Assembly: GCA_002773495.1 (NCBI GenBank)
Contig: PFAX01000036.1
Span: 1-19,989 of the forward strand
Direction of reading: 5' to 3'
DNA length: 19,989 nucleotides
DNA from: a bacterium (Candidatus Gribaldobacteria) CG10_big_fil_rev_8_21_14_0_10_37_21
GTDB taxonomy: Bacteria > Patescibacteriota > Minisyncoccia > Minisyncoccales > CG1-02-41-26
Position numbers and translations under genes: made by a program. Positions 19,325 through 19,989 of this stretch are shown here, piece by piece. The notes beneath the pieces were generated by a model. The model made no database searches and was not told the origin of the DNA. It saw only the letters and a list, made by a program, of their open reading frames with translations. How positions within the stretch are numbered: position 1 is the first letter of the stretch; each line of letters starts with the position of its first letter.

Positions 19325-19924
19325 TTACTCAATAAAAGGGTTTTGCATTTCAAAAACAATCCTTGGGGTTTGGTTGTTTATTTTCATTTCGTTGAGGCCA
19401 TATTTGCCGTATTTCCTGGCGTACAAAGTGCCCACAGCACAAAATAAGGCCTTTAAATAGTCAAAGCCAAGCTTTTCTGAAACCTCTTTAACTTCTTGTT
19501 CGTTTGGGCCTTCAATTTCACAAAATGGCTCTAAAAAAGGCCATTCGTCAAGGCAAACTTCTGTTTTATCTATCTGCCACATTTCCCTTTTGCTTTCTTG
19601 GTAGGCCTTTTCTCTACAACCTAAGGCCTTCAAAAACTCAACCCCATTGTCAAAATTATCAATTGTTAAACAAATTTCTTTTTGATCTTCTATTTTACCA
19701 GTTCCCCCAAAATTAACTCTTTTAAAGCTCATTGTAATCTTATTATCACCCTCATCTCTAACCCTTGCCCAACCTGGCTCGCCATCTTGGCTATTTGGCA
19801 AATTAAAAACATACCTTTTCATTAAGGTTTCTGGCTTAACTAAAATTGCCCCGGCCTTTTTCAGCCGTTGACGAATTTCATTTTTATCAATATTCTCAAA
19901 AGTTGCCTCGTATTCTATTTGCAT
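19325..19924 (-). CDS. CYTH-domain protein (class IV adenylate cyclase / thiamine-triphosphatase-like)
   Basis: A 199-residue protein with the CYTH tunnel-fold pattern: IEYEAT (3-8) at the N-terminus, WARVRDEGDNKITMSFKR (52-69), EICLTIDNFDN (83-93), SKREMWQIDKTEVCLDEWPF (111-130) and FCEIEGPNEQEV (134-145). CYTH enzymes bind triphosphates with metal ions; known members cleave thiamine triphosphate or polyphosphate, or make cAMP. The usual ExExK motif reads EYEAT here, with Thr in place of Lys, so activity may differ. It is preceded within 17 bp by the end of another gene and followed by a probable terminator. Confidence 0.82.
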   Translation of the reverse strand: MQIEYEATFENIDKNEIRQRLKKAGAILVKPETLMKRYVFNLPNSQDGEPGWARVRDEGDNKITMSFKRVNFGGTGKIEDQKEICLTIDNFDNGVEFLKALGCREKAYQESKREMWQIDKTEVCLDEWPFLEPFCEIEGPNEQEVKEVSEKLGFDYLKALFCAVGTLYARKYGKYGLNEMKINNQTPRIVFEMQNPFIE

Positions 19925-19941
19925 GTCTTAGTCACAATATT

Positions 19942-19989
19942 TCAAAATTCGTATTCTTGAATAAACTTGGCAATGCCTTTCTCTTTTAT
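19942..19989 (-). CDS. C-terminal end of an unidentified gene (runs off window)
   Basis: The last 15 codons before a TGA at 19942-19944 read IKEKGIAKFIQEYEF. The frame is open to the window edge and the stop lies 17 bp before the CYTH start, as expected for the upstream gene of an operon. Too short to identify. Confidence 0.5.
   Translation of the reverse strand: MKEKGIAKFIQEYEF

Noticed and set aside
1..19989. CRISPR array, tRNA or rRNA genes, insertion sequence
   Set aside because: No regularly spaced long direct repeats, cloverleaf sequences, rRNA segments or transposase genes were seen in my reading of both strands.
1..19989. UGA recoded as glycine (as in some related phyla)
   Set aside because: TGA serves as a plausible stop for tatD, both proteins of TA module 1 and the plus-strand genes, and no large gene needs it as sense.

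Overview
This AT-rich window looks like the chromosome of a Candidate Phyla Radiation bacterium (Patescibacteria, probably a Parcubacteria-type lineage). I infer this from the compact minus-strand gene order, the mostly Shine-Dalgarno-poor housekeeping genes, the dimeric eukaryote/archaeal-like glycyl-tRNA synthetase, an IleRS with an HHAWG signature, a RecO lacking its C-terminal part, and many short AT-rich and palindromic repeats, some inside essential genes. TGA, TAA and TAG all end genes, so nothing suggests UGA reassignment. No database search was possible.

Layout, following minus-strand transcription from right to left: the tail of an unknown gene and a CYTH-domain protein (19.3-20 kb); ileS, a lysine-rich hypothetical and a short recO (15.2-19.3 kb); a promoter-to-terminator cassette of tiny ORFs with strong ribosome binding sites (14.5-15.2 kb); a surface protein anchored by one membrane helix and a second toxin-antitoxin (TA) pair (12.2-14.5 kb); one plus-strand hypothetical (11.9-12.2 kb); DUF2283 - glyS - first TA pair (9.7-11.7 kb); a receiver-like gene broken by one stop codon (9.2-9.6 kb); M16 peptidase - AI-2E-type permease - rsmI (6.0-9.1 kb); a plus-strand 55-residue membrane protein convergent with rsmI and divergent from a NYN-domain nuclease (5.2-6.0 kb); metG - tatD (2.8-5.1 kb); leuS; and the start of a sugar nucleotidyltransferase.

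Four aminoacyl-tRNA synthetases (leuS, metG, glyS, ileS) with rsmI (16S rRNA methylation) make this a translation-rich region. Accessory genes sit between them: two TA pairs with related antitoxins but different toxins, the small-ORF cassette, and the small membrane protein. Several accessory genes carry near-perfect Shine-Dalgarno sequences that the housekeeping genes mostly lack.

The most striking signal is a set of short repeats and palindromes placed in frame inside leuS, metG, ileS (twice), tatD (twice) and rsmI. One 19-bp palindrome occurs as an inverted pair in both rsmI and ileS and is read in different frames, so the DNA or RNA rather than the peptide is what is shared. Several promoters have a TTGCAA-like -35 box, in three cases exactly 17 bp from the -10 box.
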